This document shows, in pieces, positions 25,690-37,575 of a DNA stretch of 64,000 nucleotides. Position numbers and translations under genes: made by a program. Within the stretch, counting starts at the first letter, position 1, and the number at the start of each line of letters is the position of its first letter. The notes below the pieces were generated by a model. That model was not told the DNA's origin and searched no databases. It saw nothing but the letters and a program-made list of their open reading frames with translations. The stretch is from Tipula vernalis (lineage: Eukaryota; Arthropoda; Insecta; Diptera; Tipulidae): assembly GCA_958295665.1 (NCBI GenBank), contig OY282558.1:114318838-114382837 (forward strand). The letters run 5' to 3'.

Positions 25690-26335
25690 TTAAGCTTCAT
25701 CATACTTGAGCAGATACCAATCCCCCGCTATCATACTTAAAGAAGAAGGTCGCCACAGGATCGACGGAATTGATACGAGAGCTTTTTTTGCGAAATTACT
25801 GTCTTCAAAAGATGTTCGGTTCAATGATCTGACTTGCTGACGTGAATAATACTGCAAATTCGGCATCAGTAACACTCTGATTGTAGGAAAATTGATTTCC
25901 AATTGAGTCATTATCCTGTCGATCTGGAATTCGAGATAGACAATATACGGTAAATACATAAGGATTTCGGCAACCTCACCAGGACGATTTCGGAATTTGG
26001 AGAAGAGTGATGAATCTAGATGAAATATAGGTGTGCAGTTCAAGGGATCCTTGAGTGATAAAAGCTATTCGCAAAACTTCAAAACTGTGCTTGAATGGAT
26101 TGATTATAGAAAAGTCAAGAATAGAGCAACGATAAATTATAGATTTACTACGGATAAAAAAGTCAATGTAAACCTTCGCCATTTTCAAAGCATTAATTAA
26201 GGAGTAGGTTACATGAATTCCGAAACATATTCTTAGGATATAGGGATAAAAGAATGATGTAGAGTTGAGTGTTTGTGGACATAGGAGATTCACCGTCCAA
26301 AAATTTCGGCGTGAAATCAAAAACCAATCATACAC
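25690..26335 (-). pseudogene. Unrecognised broken ORF
   Basis: Two minus-strand frames overlap: 26335-25976 (119 codons) and 26043-25690 (117 codons). Together they read as one coding-like stretch with a frameshift in the 25980-26040 overlap. The composition (mixed hydrophobic and polar, with PGEVAEILMYLPYIVYLEFQ) is more protein-like than the surrounding AT-rich ORFs. I recognise no domain. It could be a remnant of a transposon gene or of a host gene exon. No splice or promoter context was found. Confidence 0.4.
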
Positions 26336-28847
26336 ATTTTTATTATTAAAAAGTTCCTATAATCTCTTCTCTAATCCTTAACTATCAAAATACCTCACGA
26401 ATTTTTCTTTTATCTCATGTCTATTCATTCATTTTCTAATTAAATGATTCACTTCGTCTTATCATTACTTAATACACCCAATTTTTTTCATTTTTGTTTA
26501 TTATCTATCTATCTATATATTCAATTCACATATCTGCTATATATAAGTTTAAATTAGGAAATGGAAAAAAATAAAAATGAAAATCCCTTTTTTATATCAA
26601 TTCATCATCAAATTCACATCATCACACAGTGTTTCGAGAGATGAAATAAAAAAGTTTTTTTTTTTTTTATATATCTAAGATTAATCTCTTTGAGCTATTT
26701 ATTATATTTTCATTTTATTTTATCCCCAAACAATGGAGAATATCTGAAATTTCGAACCACCTACTATATCGAGTCCCTCGACAGTGATAATATATCGAGA
26801 CGAAAAATAGTTCACTTCAATGAATTAATTTTGTGGATTAACATTGCTGCTTGTCTGTATATTTTATTTGGTTTTTTTTTAGTTATGGTTACGGCACGTT
26901 ATTAAACAACGTGTATTTATGTAATGCAGTAATAATGCGATTTAGTTTGGGGCGATATACATAAACATAAAACGGGTGTTTTAAAAAATTCTAATTAAAT
27001 TAGCTTCGATTCTAATCTGTGTACATCTCTGAAATTATTAGATAGAGGAAAAAAAAAAACGAAATAAATTCTATTAAAAAATCATTTTTGAAGAGATTTT
27101 CCCCAAACAGAATATTGAAGTATCTTTTGTATACAAATAGTATCTCCCACTTGTCTTTTCACAAAACGTTTATCTCCAAAAATTTATATTTTTCCATTGA
27201 TTTGGGAATGATGGAAAATTTATTTCATACAATGAGTCATATTTATGTAGATTTTCCAGAATACAAAGACGACTTAAAATATGGATCCATTAGCACCCTT
27301 CAATATTTTTTGGTTGGATGGGTGTATTTGTGTGTATGTGAATGAATGGCAGTCAAATTATGACGATTTTTTTTTTTGAAAATTGAATGGAAAATTTCAA
27401 GTGTTTTCCTCTTTTATTGGTTTGGAAAAATATGAAATTTAAGTTATCTATTCTAAATTTCAAATGGGGGGAATTGCTGAATAATAGAAATAATAATCAT
27501 AGAAGAGTATACTGATAAAAGAAGAAAAGTGTCTTGTATGAATTATGTCTTTTTAAACATAGACAAACATTATTTGCCTATGCATAATAAACTTGGCTGG
27601 TACTTAAGGATTTGATTGTCAAAATCCTATTTTGTAATAACGAAATGATCACATTGGAAAATACAAATTTTGAATGGCTTTTGAGTTTATCACGAGTTTT
27701 AATTAATGCGTTTAAAGATCGCGTTAAACAGTAAGGTAGATTGTGGAAAGATGGATCTAAACTTAAAATACAAGATTTTGGGGTCTTCGTTTATAATGGA
27801 GCATTTTATTTTGTATTTTTTTAGGTTTTTTTATTTTGCGAAATATTGTGGTATCCAAACTTACAGCTAGCGGAGGAAAAACAAACTTGGTTTTTTTATT
27901 GAATTTAAACTAAAGCGGAAAAATGTTACAATATACTAAAAGTTACCACATCGATACCTAAAATTTATTTTATTACAGTTGTTTCCAAAATCCTTAAAAA
28001 TGTTTTTCTAAATGCCAATGAATTTTAGAGATGTCTTATGGGAATTGAGAAACAACCCCAACAGAGACCACAAATCAGAATAGATAAATTCAAGGGCACA
28101 ACTTTATTGTGAAAACCCCGCATCGGCCTAACCAAAAATTGGCAACAAATTAAAAAATAATGTAGCGACTGGTACAAATTTGAAGTCGGATTCCTTCCCG
28201 ATCGTTTTTTATTTTTGTTATCATATATCAAGGCATAGTCGCTTCGACGTTTTCTGTCTCTCCTCCAACTTCACTAAATTTGGTTTAAGTGTTAGTGCCT
28301 TGTGGCCAAAAGCTGTGTTCGCAAGCCGTAGTAAGCATTAGTCGGCATAAGTGAAAAATGAATTTAATAAACAACTTTTTCTACCTCTCTGGAAAAATTA
28401 TCAAATTTGACTTAAGCTGTTATGCCTTATGAGCACAGATTAGTTTTTAATTCAGCGTGCAAGTTTCTTCCTATTTCTACAAAGTTTTTTCTTTTGGCAT
28501 TCTCATGTTAAGGGAAAACTGCTAATCTCTTTCGTAAGTCTTCCACAGCTTCCCTGATTGTATTCTACATCAAATTTTTGTGGGAAATGGAAAAGCAACC
28601 TTATTTGTAGCTGAAGGAAAAATGCTTCAATTCAACATTAGTTCGAAGCCTGCACAAGGATTTCATGAAGGAATTTCAACTAAGATGTTATACTATGTGA
28701 AAATATCACGGGTTGGGCATAGATGGCCTCCCAAAAATCTCCCGTTTCCGAAAACATCGAAATGAAATGATCGAATGATAAAATGTCAAAAAATATTTGA
28801 TCGAAAAAAATAATCGGAAGAAAAAAACATCGACTTTCTTTTAATCG
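26336..28847. other. AT-rich non-coding region
   Basis: Short ORFs at 26690-26905, 27088-27345 and 28580-28765 have no motif. I see no repeats with clear borders. Confidence 0.45.
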
Positions 28848-28925
28848 AATTTATGATCGAATTTTGACTAAGACGTCATATTTTCAAATCAGGCGACCGA
28901 TTTAGTCGAAATTCGATCATAAATT
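28848..28925. repeat. Short inverted repeat, 24-bp arms
   Basis: Arms 28848-28871 (AATTTATGATCGAATTTTGA...) and 28902-28925 are reverse complements with one mismatch and a 30-base loop. The neighbouring 28740-28850 contains several more GATCGAA/AATCGAA motifs. It could be a fragment of a MITE end. Confidence 0.6.
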
Positions 28926-29059
28926 TAAAATTTTTTTCTTTCATAATATATGAGTTGGTATCATTATCCAAAATAAAAAATCTCAAAAAATCAAATTTTT
29001 AATTATAACAAATTTTTGAAAATTTATTATAATTCGTTGTATACCTTAAATGATGAGGG

Positions 29060-29350
29060 CTACCGCCTTCAAACCGCCACTTTGACGATATATTCAAATT
29101 CCAATATTAATAGATTTTAGAATGTTTTCCAAAAATTTGTGTTTTTGCGTAATTATTCATATACTAAAATAGAGAACTATCCAAAGTCGCTTAGAATTTG
29201 AGGTTTTACGCAAAAGGATGGCCGGAAATTATATAGCATCTTATCAAATTATAGTTGATCGTATTTAACAAAAATCTAATGAGGTGTTCTGGCACTTTGT
29301 GTTTTTCGAGATTTTTTTGGGGGGATTTTTATTGTTGAGATTTCGAGGTG
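29060..29350 (+). repeat. Dispersed repeat, copy 1
   Basis: The stretch aligns, in the same orientation, with 35395-35650. Shared landmarks in order are TTGACGATATATTCAAATTC, CATATACTAAAATAGA, CTATCCAAAGTCG, AATTATATAGC, and a TTTGTGTTTTTCGAGATTTTT block. Similarity is moderate with small gaps, so both are old copies of one unidentified element. No ORF. Confidence 0.6.
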
Positions 29351-30192
29351 CTCCTCTTAAAAAACCCCATAAAAATTCGAAATTTTGTCATTTATAGTAG
29401 ACCTATCAGAAAAAGAGATAGGACCGTTTGGTCTGGGTCTGCATGGTTCATTGATCGATTTCTCGATTTAATATTATATTATATATTAAAAATAGTGTAA
29501 TAAAATTTCCATATTTAGTCCTTAACCGGGTTTTCTGTTTAACCACGTAATATCCATACAACGTCTTTTAGGATTAATATTCCAGTAAATGAAGGGTCGA
29601 ACCTGAAAGTTACTAGTTGCCATTTTTATTTGCTAGTTGATGAATGGCATTTGGCACCCCCTTAAAAATGAGCCCGAGTTTGCGTAAAAATATTGTGCGG
29701 CAGGAGGAGAAAACGGCCCCCAAAGGACTCGGAAAATCGGTTTTCCGCGAATATCTCCCAAAATATGGTAGTTAGAGATTTTTTGTTCAGATAAAAATTG
29801 AAGATCAGTTTCTTGCCTACAAAAATAGTCCAATCATTTTTCTCGAAAATTTGACCGTTTTCCGAATTAAGCCAAATTTAACATTAAAAACTTGACACGC
29901 CCCTCTAAAAAATTAATGATTCGCAGATGTAATACTCTTATTTGGACACGACGATATTATAGTCAATTATAGAAAAAAAGAGCGATAAAAGTCAAGAATA
30001 TTGAACAAATTTTGAGGTTTTTCGTTTAAATTAACTTACATCACCAACATAAAATATAGAAAGTAAAGATTCAAATATTGTCAAATTGGAGCAAAAGGTG
30101 AGCGTTTGTTTATGTTGTTTTTATTCAAGAACATTTGTTTACAAGTAACAATTCTGACTCAAATCTTGGTCTACTTTTCTTGTTATAGAAAA

Positions 30193-31169
30193 ATGGAGGT
30201 TAACTCCGCTACACCGGTGTGTTTCCTTTGTAAGGAAGATGTTTCTGGGGATGATGCCGTCACCGTAACTCGGGGCTTAGAAAATTTGATTATTGTTAGC
30301 AAGGAAAGGAAGGATAATCATCATTTATTTTTGGAAAAACAGTCGTCTTTGCAAATGCACAAAGTGTGCAGGAGACGCTATATTCTCAAACGGAATGACA
30401 GTTTCCAATGCCACGATTTTGTCTCTGACGTGACCAAAAGATTTGACCATTTGAGCAGCCCCAAGAGGAAAAAGGAGCGCAGGAGTGATGGGTTTGATTT
30501 CAGGGCCAATTGTATGTTCTGTGGCTTGCCAGCTTCCGAGGAACATAACAAAATAAAAAAACATCCAGGGGACCCTTTTGTCGTAATTAAAAAAACAGAA
30601 TTCCAGACACGGCTTATAACAGAAATCAAAACTCGAATCCAGGCCGAAATTTGTAAAACATTATTGGATTGAATTTCAACAATGGATCTTGTGAGTGCCA
30701 AAGCAAGATACCACAAAAATGTCAATCAAAGTTTTTCAAGCCTCCACCCGTCCATTCAAAGCCTGGACGTCCCAAGGATAAACATATTCTGGTCCAAATG
30801 GGCAGAGTTCTGAAGTATATTGAGGAAACTAAAGAAAAACTGTACCGCCTAGCTGATTTGCTTGAAATTTCAGGTGAGTGTTTCAAGAAACACTAAGATT
30901 CCAAAAAAACCGGCCCTTTTCTGGGCCACAAAAACTTTCAACGTAGAAAAAATGCTTGGTTCGTCACCATATGTTGATTAGAAGTATTGTATCTAATAGC
31001 TACGAATTATTTCTTCCCAGGTGATCCTCCTATGATTCGTACAACCCTGATTGCATGCATGAAAGACGAATTCGGCGAGGACCGGATAGGTTTTTGTTCT
31101 GAGAATGGTAGTGGAACAATCATGTACTTCAAGGATATAGAATATGAAGTTGTGAGGGTGATGTCATAA
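30193..31169 (+). pseudogene. Zinc-finger-like gene within inverted-repeat element, two exons, broken
   Basis: ATG at 30193 follows a pyrimidine-rich TTTTCTTGTTATAG acceptor-like site. The first exon starts CFLCKEDVSGDD and continues with a second cysteine set (CRRRYIL, then CMFCGLPASEEHNK), suggesting paired zinc-binding C-x2-C sites. After an in-frame TGA (30670-30672) the same frame reads MDLVSAKARYHKN. A frameshift near 30730 leads to KPGRPKDKHI and YIEETKEKLYRLADLLEIS. An intron (30874-31020, GTGAGT...TTCTTCCCAG) joins in phase to PPMIRTTLIACMKDEFGEDRIG and YFKDIEYE, with a stop at 31167-31169. From memory, similar C-x2-C/ARYH proteins recur as uncharacterised multi-copy genes in insects and cnidarians, usually much longer. 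The function is unknown. Confidence 0.65.
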
Positions 31170-31197
31170 TTTCAATATATTTTTATATATTTTTCTA

Positions 31198-31203
31198 ATA
31201 AAT
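31198..31203 (+). promoter_or_regulatory. Poly-A signal AATAAA after zinc-finger-like gene
   Basis: AATAAA lies 29 bases after the stop codon of the gene at 30193-31169, in a T-rich context. This supports that unit having been a Pol II transcript. Confidence 0.5.
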
Positions 31204-32203
31204 GAAATTTAAAGAAACTTTATAACTCTTTATTCCAAAAACCTCAATCCGGATGGTTGCAAAAAAATTTGCAAAAATTTGCCGAGAATCTGCAAGAAAT
31301 TGTTGTTGAGTATTATGGGTAAATATTCTTCACACTTTAGAGATTTTTAGTTTTCGTTAGGAAAAACCTAATGAACTTCAATACTTTGCCACATGTGCAA
31401 AACTCATTGTCGCTAGTTTCTGGCCAATTGGTGAGGTCCATCCTGCTGTGATTAATCTTATGATCTGCTTTCCTAATAAGTGTAGCTTGAGGCCTCATTT
31501 GCGAGAAAAACAAGAAGCCCGGAAACATAAATATCCTTCAAAATTATATGGTTTACGGCGTTTCTCATTTATGGCCCCGAGGATTTTGCCAGTGGATAGA
31601 ATGTGGTAGCGCCATCTACAATTGGTTTACACAGTCCAAAACATTGAAAATAATGTATTTCCAACACCCCCCATCTCAAATTTTGTAAAAAACTTGCATA
31701 TTTCATGAGTCTCAAAATTTTGGATTTTTCAACCCGACTTTTTGCAAAAAATATTAATGTTGCGAAAAAAATCATAAGGACCATTTTTGATCTTCAGTTT
31801 TTATTGAACAAAAAATCTCTAACGGCCATATTTTGGGAGATATTCGCAGAAAACCGATTTTCTGGGTCTTTTAGGGCCATTTTCTCCCCCTGTCACACAA
31901 TATTTTTACGCAAACTCGGGCTCATTTTCAAGGGGGTGCCAAATGCCACTCATCAACTAGCAAATAAAAATGGCAACTAATAATCTATAGGTTGACCTTT
32001 TTTTCCCCCTTCATTTACTGGACTATAAATAATCTTTTAATGAGTAAACTGTATAGATAATATCCAATATGTTTATTGGGTTCGACCATCTGTCAAATGT
32101 ATATTATATATAACCTAAAAAATAAAAGCACATTTGAAAAAATTCAAGTAACAATCAACAGCGTGTATTATTTAATTCAATAAGTATATAAATATATCGA
32201 TAA

Positions 32204-32208
<5 letters not shown>

Positions 32209-32285
<77 letters not shown>

Positions 32286-32323
32286 GTATATATAGTTGTA
32301 TATATATATATATATATATATAC
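32209..32323. repeat. (TA)n microsatellite
   Basis: A nearly pure TA tract of about 115 bp is interrupted twice by GTTG (32284-32287 and 32295-32298). It abuts the outside of the inverted-repeat element's right arm. Confidence 0.95.
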
Positions 32324-34910
32324 GAAATACAACAAACTAGGAACCTTTTCTTTTTTTTAGTGTGTCCAGACCAAATCTTTTCAACACTCATGTCACATCT
32401 CATCTCGTCACAAATATCTAGCTCTTTCTGCAAAGTTGTTTTTTCAAGGATTTATAATATTCTAGCATTTCATTTGCTGGAACAAAAGCGAGATTTTGCA
32501 TCTTTCTCAGATTTAGGGAGAATTGTTCATCCGTCCCATAAATCTTGGGAAAAAGCAACGATAATTTCTAAATGATGGAAATATGGTTTTGGCAGCACTA
32601 ATGTTTGCCATTTCAAAATCCGATATGTAGGATTTAAACGAATATGATGCCGATAACTGACATTTAATAAGGGAAGAGATACTTCAGTATACAGTCGTTA
32701 GCCAAAGTTGGGATTTACCTAACAATTTAAGATTACAAAGTGTACCCAACATAATGATTTTATGTTCCTTAACACTGGATTCAGCTAAAATAAATGGTTC
32801 GCATTTTGTAAAAGAGAAGATGAGTTAATTTTAAATTAAACGGATAAAGAAAATTCCACAATTTCATTACCTTCAATATAGCGCAGAGGCTGAGGAATTG
32901 AAAATTTTGTGATGAAATGTTTTGGCAAATATACACGACAATTAGAAGCACATCTAACTAAGCTTTGTGTACGCATCTAACTATACGCTTTGAATATGAG
33001 TAGTTGTCTATTTAATAACCATTGGCAAATAAATTCTTGATTAAAAATAACGTTTTTGGGAACAGAAAACGTAGGACCTCTAATTCTCTAGATATAACTG
33101 CAAAAAAGATATGTATGTACTGCCCTCCTCATTCCATATTCTATTACTATCCGCTAAATATTACGAACGGAGCTGTATTCACATGCCATGAAACATCAAA
33201 AATCTCGAAATATCAAAAATTTTGTAACATCGCGCAACTGAACCCCTTGCAAATTTCGAGTAATATCGAGTAACACGAATTTGCCACAGTAGCCTGTAAT
33301 ATAACACAAGTATCACGAAATCCCAAAAATAGTCAGAAATGTCAAAATCTTGATTTTCGAAAAGCCAAGGACTAATTTAGTCCAAATGCAATATACTTAA
33401 TTCAACTCAAACTAAATTCGAGTAATATCAAATATGTTGGATAATCTCAAACAATCTATAAAATCTAGCAGAATATCTGTACATAATTCCTAATTAAAAG
33501 AATTCCAATTGCAATTCGCACTAAACGACAAGAATTTTGAAATACCGACAAAACTCGAATGTCTAAATACATTTTGAGTTCCCGTAATGATTACATAAAT
33601 TTAAGTTTCCTAGCAATTGTAATCAGTTGTCGAAATTCGTAACTCGAAATATACGAGAGATACATGATTGACGGGTAGGGTGACCAGACGTCCTGGTTTC
33701 CTCGGACATGTTCTGGGTTTTCAAACATTCTTGTGCTAGTTTTTAGATATATTCATTGGGATCGCTAAACTTAATAGCAGCAATGCAATCTGCCAGAGGA
33801 ACCAGAAAAATATTTACAGGATAATTTATGGAAGAACTTTAAAAATGGTTGGAATATTTCAGACAGCCGCAAACCATTGAACTTTTATCTGAACTTTAAA
33901 AATGTGCCAATATGTTTTTGCTCTTTTGAACATATGGTAAGGCGAAAGTGAGCGAATATTTTCCTTTATATTGATCCAGTGAAGCAAAGGAAGGATTTTT
34001 TAAATTTTTTCAATAAGTACTACGGAAACAAATTCCACCCCAAATAATATGGCCTAAGAATATTCTTTGGGACGTGATTTAATCTATTTTCGATTAGGAA
34101 CTATTTAGAGAATCAGTTTAACATTAAAAAACTGATGTTGGTTCCAAAATATTTCTTATAGTAGGGCCATATCAAAAAAATCTGATCTCAACCTTACGGC
34201 CGACAAATTCTTCAGAATATATCATAAAAAATAAATTATGGTAAAGCATCACTTGTCATCACTTTCATCTGAATCGAGGAACTCTTTGATACCTGATGTT
34301 TTATAAAACAATTTTGGTTTGTTGCTCCTAATCAGTAATGATACCAATTATTGTGGTTTTCTTTCCTTGTAGCCATTGTTGCATCAAGTTGAAACTTTTG
34401 AAGATATTGTCCATGGTTGTGCATTGCAGTCATTATTCGCGCCGCGAATTAAAAATATTGAATACGACATTTTTCGGGTTTTCATAATTTATATTAGAGG
34501 AATGGACATCACCTTCGAGTTAGAACTAGCTGCTCATCGATATCAAATATGCTCATGGCTTATACGAAACACAATTGTTTTCCATAACCATGCCATTTTA
34601 TTGCTATTCAAACGTTTTTGTCTCGTCCGCTCGTTCAAACGGAACTGTGGATTTTGCTTCACGTCTGCTGTAGTCCTCAAGGGAGTGACGTCTCAGAAGC
34701 AATAACTTGTACCAATGGTGGTAAAAAAATGTTTAGGATTTTATTTTGTGAGGCTTGCGGTTTTTTACATACAGAATGTATGAAAAATGTTGGGGTCAGC
34801 GTGACCCCTATTAACCGTTTTAGAGCTAAAAACATTCATGCCACATTAAATACCATAATCACAACCGTTTTTCATCCGGTTTTTATTTTAAACATTTAAA
34901 AACATTCCAG
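32324..34910. other. Non-coding region with possible old fragments
   Basis: At 33150-33680 the motif CGAGTAATATC and near variants recur (33257, 33266, 33418), without a clear unit. GGGTGACCAGACGTCCTGGTTT-like sequence near 33678 resembles a hAT-type end, and a weak reading at 33935-34050 (EYFPLYIDPVKQRKDFLNFF) could be hAT-derived. At 34376-34899 overlapping frames may hold further BEL/Pao remains. None is strong enough to call as a gene. Confidence 0.4.
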
Positions 34911-35345
34911 CACAAGCATTCCTGGAATATCAGCCACTGAAGTTAAAAAATCAGTTGCTGACGGTGCAGACGAATTTGGATTCTCGCTTACGAAGTTGCG
35001 GTCGAACATCTCAAAGTTAAGAGATGATAACGGATTGACTCAAATAACTGAGGAAGGTCGAGTGGCACAAGTGTTAGGGTTGTATTGTGAACCTCAAAAT
35101 GATTATTTCTCTTTCAAAAGTTTGAAGTTAGAAGATAGTATATATACAAAAAGAGGAGTGTTATCAGTTGCATGCCGAATTTTTGACACTTTGGGGTGGT
35201 TGAGTCCTTTCACTGTGTTGATAAAAGTTTTTATGCAAGGTCTATGGGTAAGAAAGCTCTCATGGGATGAAAGTTTATCTCAAGAACTTCAAAATGCTGA
35301 AATTTCCAGATATGTTTCCAATTTTCCCTGTTCACCGACAGAAGG
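34911..35345 (+). pseudogene. BEL/Pao retrotransposon Pol fragment
   Basis: The reading contains VLGLYCEPQNDYFSF, TKRGVLSVACRIFDTLGWLS and PFTVLIKVFMQGLWVRKLSW, followed by the WDESLSQELQ block. This is the signature of the region just after the reverse transcriptase in BEL/Pao polyproteins (the VLG-x-W...ARIFDPLGWLSP block). Only about 435 bp remain; no protease, RT core, integrase or LTR is nearby. The fragment starts right after a CATTCCAG acceptor-like site and ends at a GAAG/GTTAAT donor-like site, so it looks exon-shaped, perhaps by chance. Confidence 0.85.
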
Positions 35346-35394
35346 TTAATAAAACAAATTTTTGAAAAGTTATTTTAAATCGTTTTATAACTTA

Positions 35395-35650
35395 GAGTAT
35401 TGACTCCGCATTGACGATTTATTAAAATTCCAACATTCTTACAAATTAGACATTTCTGTTTTTTAATAATTATTGACATACTAAAATATAGACTCCCCAA
35501 AGCCGATTGGTCCTTTCCGCGCAAGAATAACAAGAAATTTTGTAGCTTCCTTTTGTTTTCAGATTGTAGTTAATACAAATTTAATGTGGCCTCCCTTTTT
35601 AGTGGGACATATTAATTTGTGTTTTTTTGGGATTTTTATTTACGGGAATA
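35395..35650 (+). repeat. Dispersed repeat, copy 2
   Basis: This is the partner of the repeat at 29060-29350, same orientation (ATTGACGATTTATTAAAATTC, GACATACTAAAATATAGAC, TTGTGTTTTTTTGGGATTTT). It begins 50 bases after the BEL/Pao fragment, but the other copy has no BEL/Pao sequence next to it. Confidence 0.6.
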
Positions 35651-36543
35651 TGATGGTAACTCGAATATTTCTTCGATCTTCTATCACTTTTTTTGATGAA
35701 ATATTTTTCGAAATTGTACAACCACAAACAAACTTTTATCACATATCGAACCTGTTAAAGTGTCGAGATTCTGTATGAAATTCTGAATTAACAGAGGTCG
35801 GGCATGCTCAAATGCACAATGCTATTGACACACCACATTTTTCATTTGTGTAACAGCGCTAGAACATAGTGTTAAAGAATGAATGAAAAAAGCGAAATAG
35901 TCAAAACCTAAACCAAAAATCGAAAAATTATTTGGAAAAGTAAGGTTTCGAAACTTTGTCACGAAATCCGGAGTAAACGTCAGTGTCAGGGAGGACATGG
36001 GGTAGACAATAAAGTGAACATTTTTACTGTACTTGCAGTCATTGGAGTCGGGAGAGTGTTTCAGTTTTTGTGCGAGTGTTTTATCGTTGCGACTGATGTT
36101 CAGTAAATTTTGGCAATTTTTGTTTTTCATAAATGTTGATTTTAAGGCGTGCTTCAACCACGTGCCTTCAAAAATGATCAAAATATCCTTTATAATTTTT
36201 TTTTTCACTTTATTCAACCCTATTATTTTCTGAATAATCCTTGTGTCCAATTTATCGATTATGGCTTATGATATGTGGCACTCCAATTCGTTCAGGTATT
36301 TCATAACGTTCCTTCGTACAATTACTGACCTAGGTGAATCCGACTACCTAATTATAACAATTTATTGCAAAAGCCGAAAGGCGTATTGACGCGATTTATG
36401 TGATTTCTGCCTAGTGCTCAGAATAACAATGTATGTAGATGAAAAAATTTAAAAATTTAGTATAACAATATCCTAACCCTGTATACTATGAGTAGTAAAT
36501 TATTTTAAAGATATTAAAATTTTGTAAAACACACGACCCATAC
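35651..36543. other. Non-coding region
   Basis: Opposite ORFs at 35822-36250 overlap and have no motif. I see no repeat structure. Confidence 0.4.
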
Positions 36544-36897
36544 ATAGATCATGTTTAAATGTCAAATTTTCTTAAACCTTAAGAACTACCATCTTTCGGA
36601 AAACTCCGAAAGCATAAGCAACTTTCACATAATGCCACTAGGTGTCACTAAATATTTGCTGTCAAAAATTGAATGACATTTTTATGTGTGCATTTTGTAA
36701 ACATAAGCAAAAATATTTTCCTGTTATAAAATTGATTATTATTAATACGTGATAATTAAATTGATTTTGAGAACTTTTTATAAACGTCCTTTTAAAAAAC
36801 GCCAGTAATATTTTTTTGATTTTGTAGTGACATCTAGTTGCAAACACTCTGTACTTTTTCTTTGATCGTGTTGCTTCTTTCGGAAAACATGATCTAT
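36544..36897. repeat. Degenerate MITE-like inverted repeat
   Basis: The outer pair ATAGATCATGTTT (36544-36556) and its exact inverse (36885-36897) enclose a second pair: GCCACTAGGTGTCACTA (36634-36650) and TAGTGACATCTAGTTGC (36825-36841, two mismatches). CCGAAAG...AAGCAAC is shared between them. The left arm has about 40 extra bases. There is no coding capacity. Confidence 0.6.
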
Positions 36898-37220
36898 AAC
36901 TTAGGAAGAAGGGTTGAACAAAATGAAGGAAGGACAGACGAAAAGATAAAATGAAAAAAATATAACAAAAGTCTTTTCTCATTTTCAGAGGTTCGAGAGC
37001 ACGTTTTAAATACAAAATTGTTTAAAAACCGTAATAGAATTTTTTTTAGGGCATACCTGCCTATACATTTTAGGATTCAAAACTAAAATTAAATTAACTT
37101 TGCATCGGTCCTCTGATTGGAAAAGGCGCTTATGGCAAGCTACACAAAATAGTGGGAGGAATATTCCGTTTTGAGCTGAAAAAACCTTTGCTTGAAGCTC
37201 AAGATCCTTGTCATTTTGTC

Positions 37221-37309
37221 TAATAAAACTAGAACTCTTAATATTTTTACTCTAACATATTAATCCGTAATATGTTAGAGTAAAAATATTAAGAGTTCTA
37301 GTTCTATTA
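37221..37309. repeat. Near-perfect 89-bp hairpin
   Basis: The inner arms 37229-37262 and 37268-37301 are perfect 34-bp reverse complements with a 5-base loop (ATCCG). The pairing continues outward to 37221 and 37309 with a single mismatch. No ORF. The lack of decay suggests it is young or maintained. Confidence 0.9.
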
Positions 37310-37575
37310 AATACTCATTCAAAATTTTTTTCATCAATTTTATAAAATCCCGAGTTTTTCACATTTTAAGATAAAAATCGGATTGTAAATTTATGATTGG
37401 ATTTAAATCCTTACACTATATTTCGACAGCACATTATAATAAATTTCCAATTAATAAAAAAAAAAATCCTAAAAACCCTAATTATGCGCCCTAATCATTT
37501 TGTTTAGTAATTATCGTAAATCCGCCTATTCAAAATCCATATACCCTCTTTTTCCGTTATAAGACTCACCCGGCT

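Larger units (their letters stand above)
29567..32041. mobile_element. Element with about 275-bp inverted repeats enclosing a spliced gene
   Basis: The left arm (about 29567-29842) and right arm (about 31768-32041) are reverse complements over about 275 bp, including a run covering CCATTTTTATTTGCTAGTTG, GGCATTTGGCACCCCCTT and CGAATATCTCCCAAAATATG. Between them lies one plus-strand gene-like unit (30193-31169) with an intron and a poly-A signal, and no recognisable transposase. The size is about 2.5 kb. The arms may extend a little further out (to about 29549 and 32060) at lower similarity. The (TA)n tract at 32209 lies just outside the right arm. Superfamily unknown. Confidence 0.75.

Noticed and set aside
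32155..32433. 92-codon minus-strand ORF
   Set aside because: It is a translation of the (TA)n microsatellite (Ile-Tyr repeats).
33660..34060. Possible hAT fragment (GGTGACCAGACGTCCTGG end motif and EYFPLYIDPVKQ reading)
   Set aside because: Only one short open segment and a single end-like motif; no second end or transposase core.
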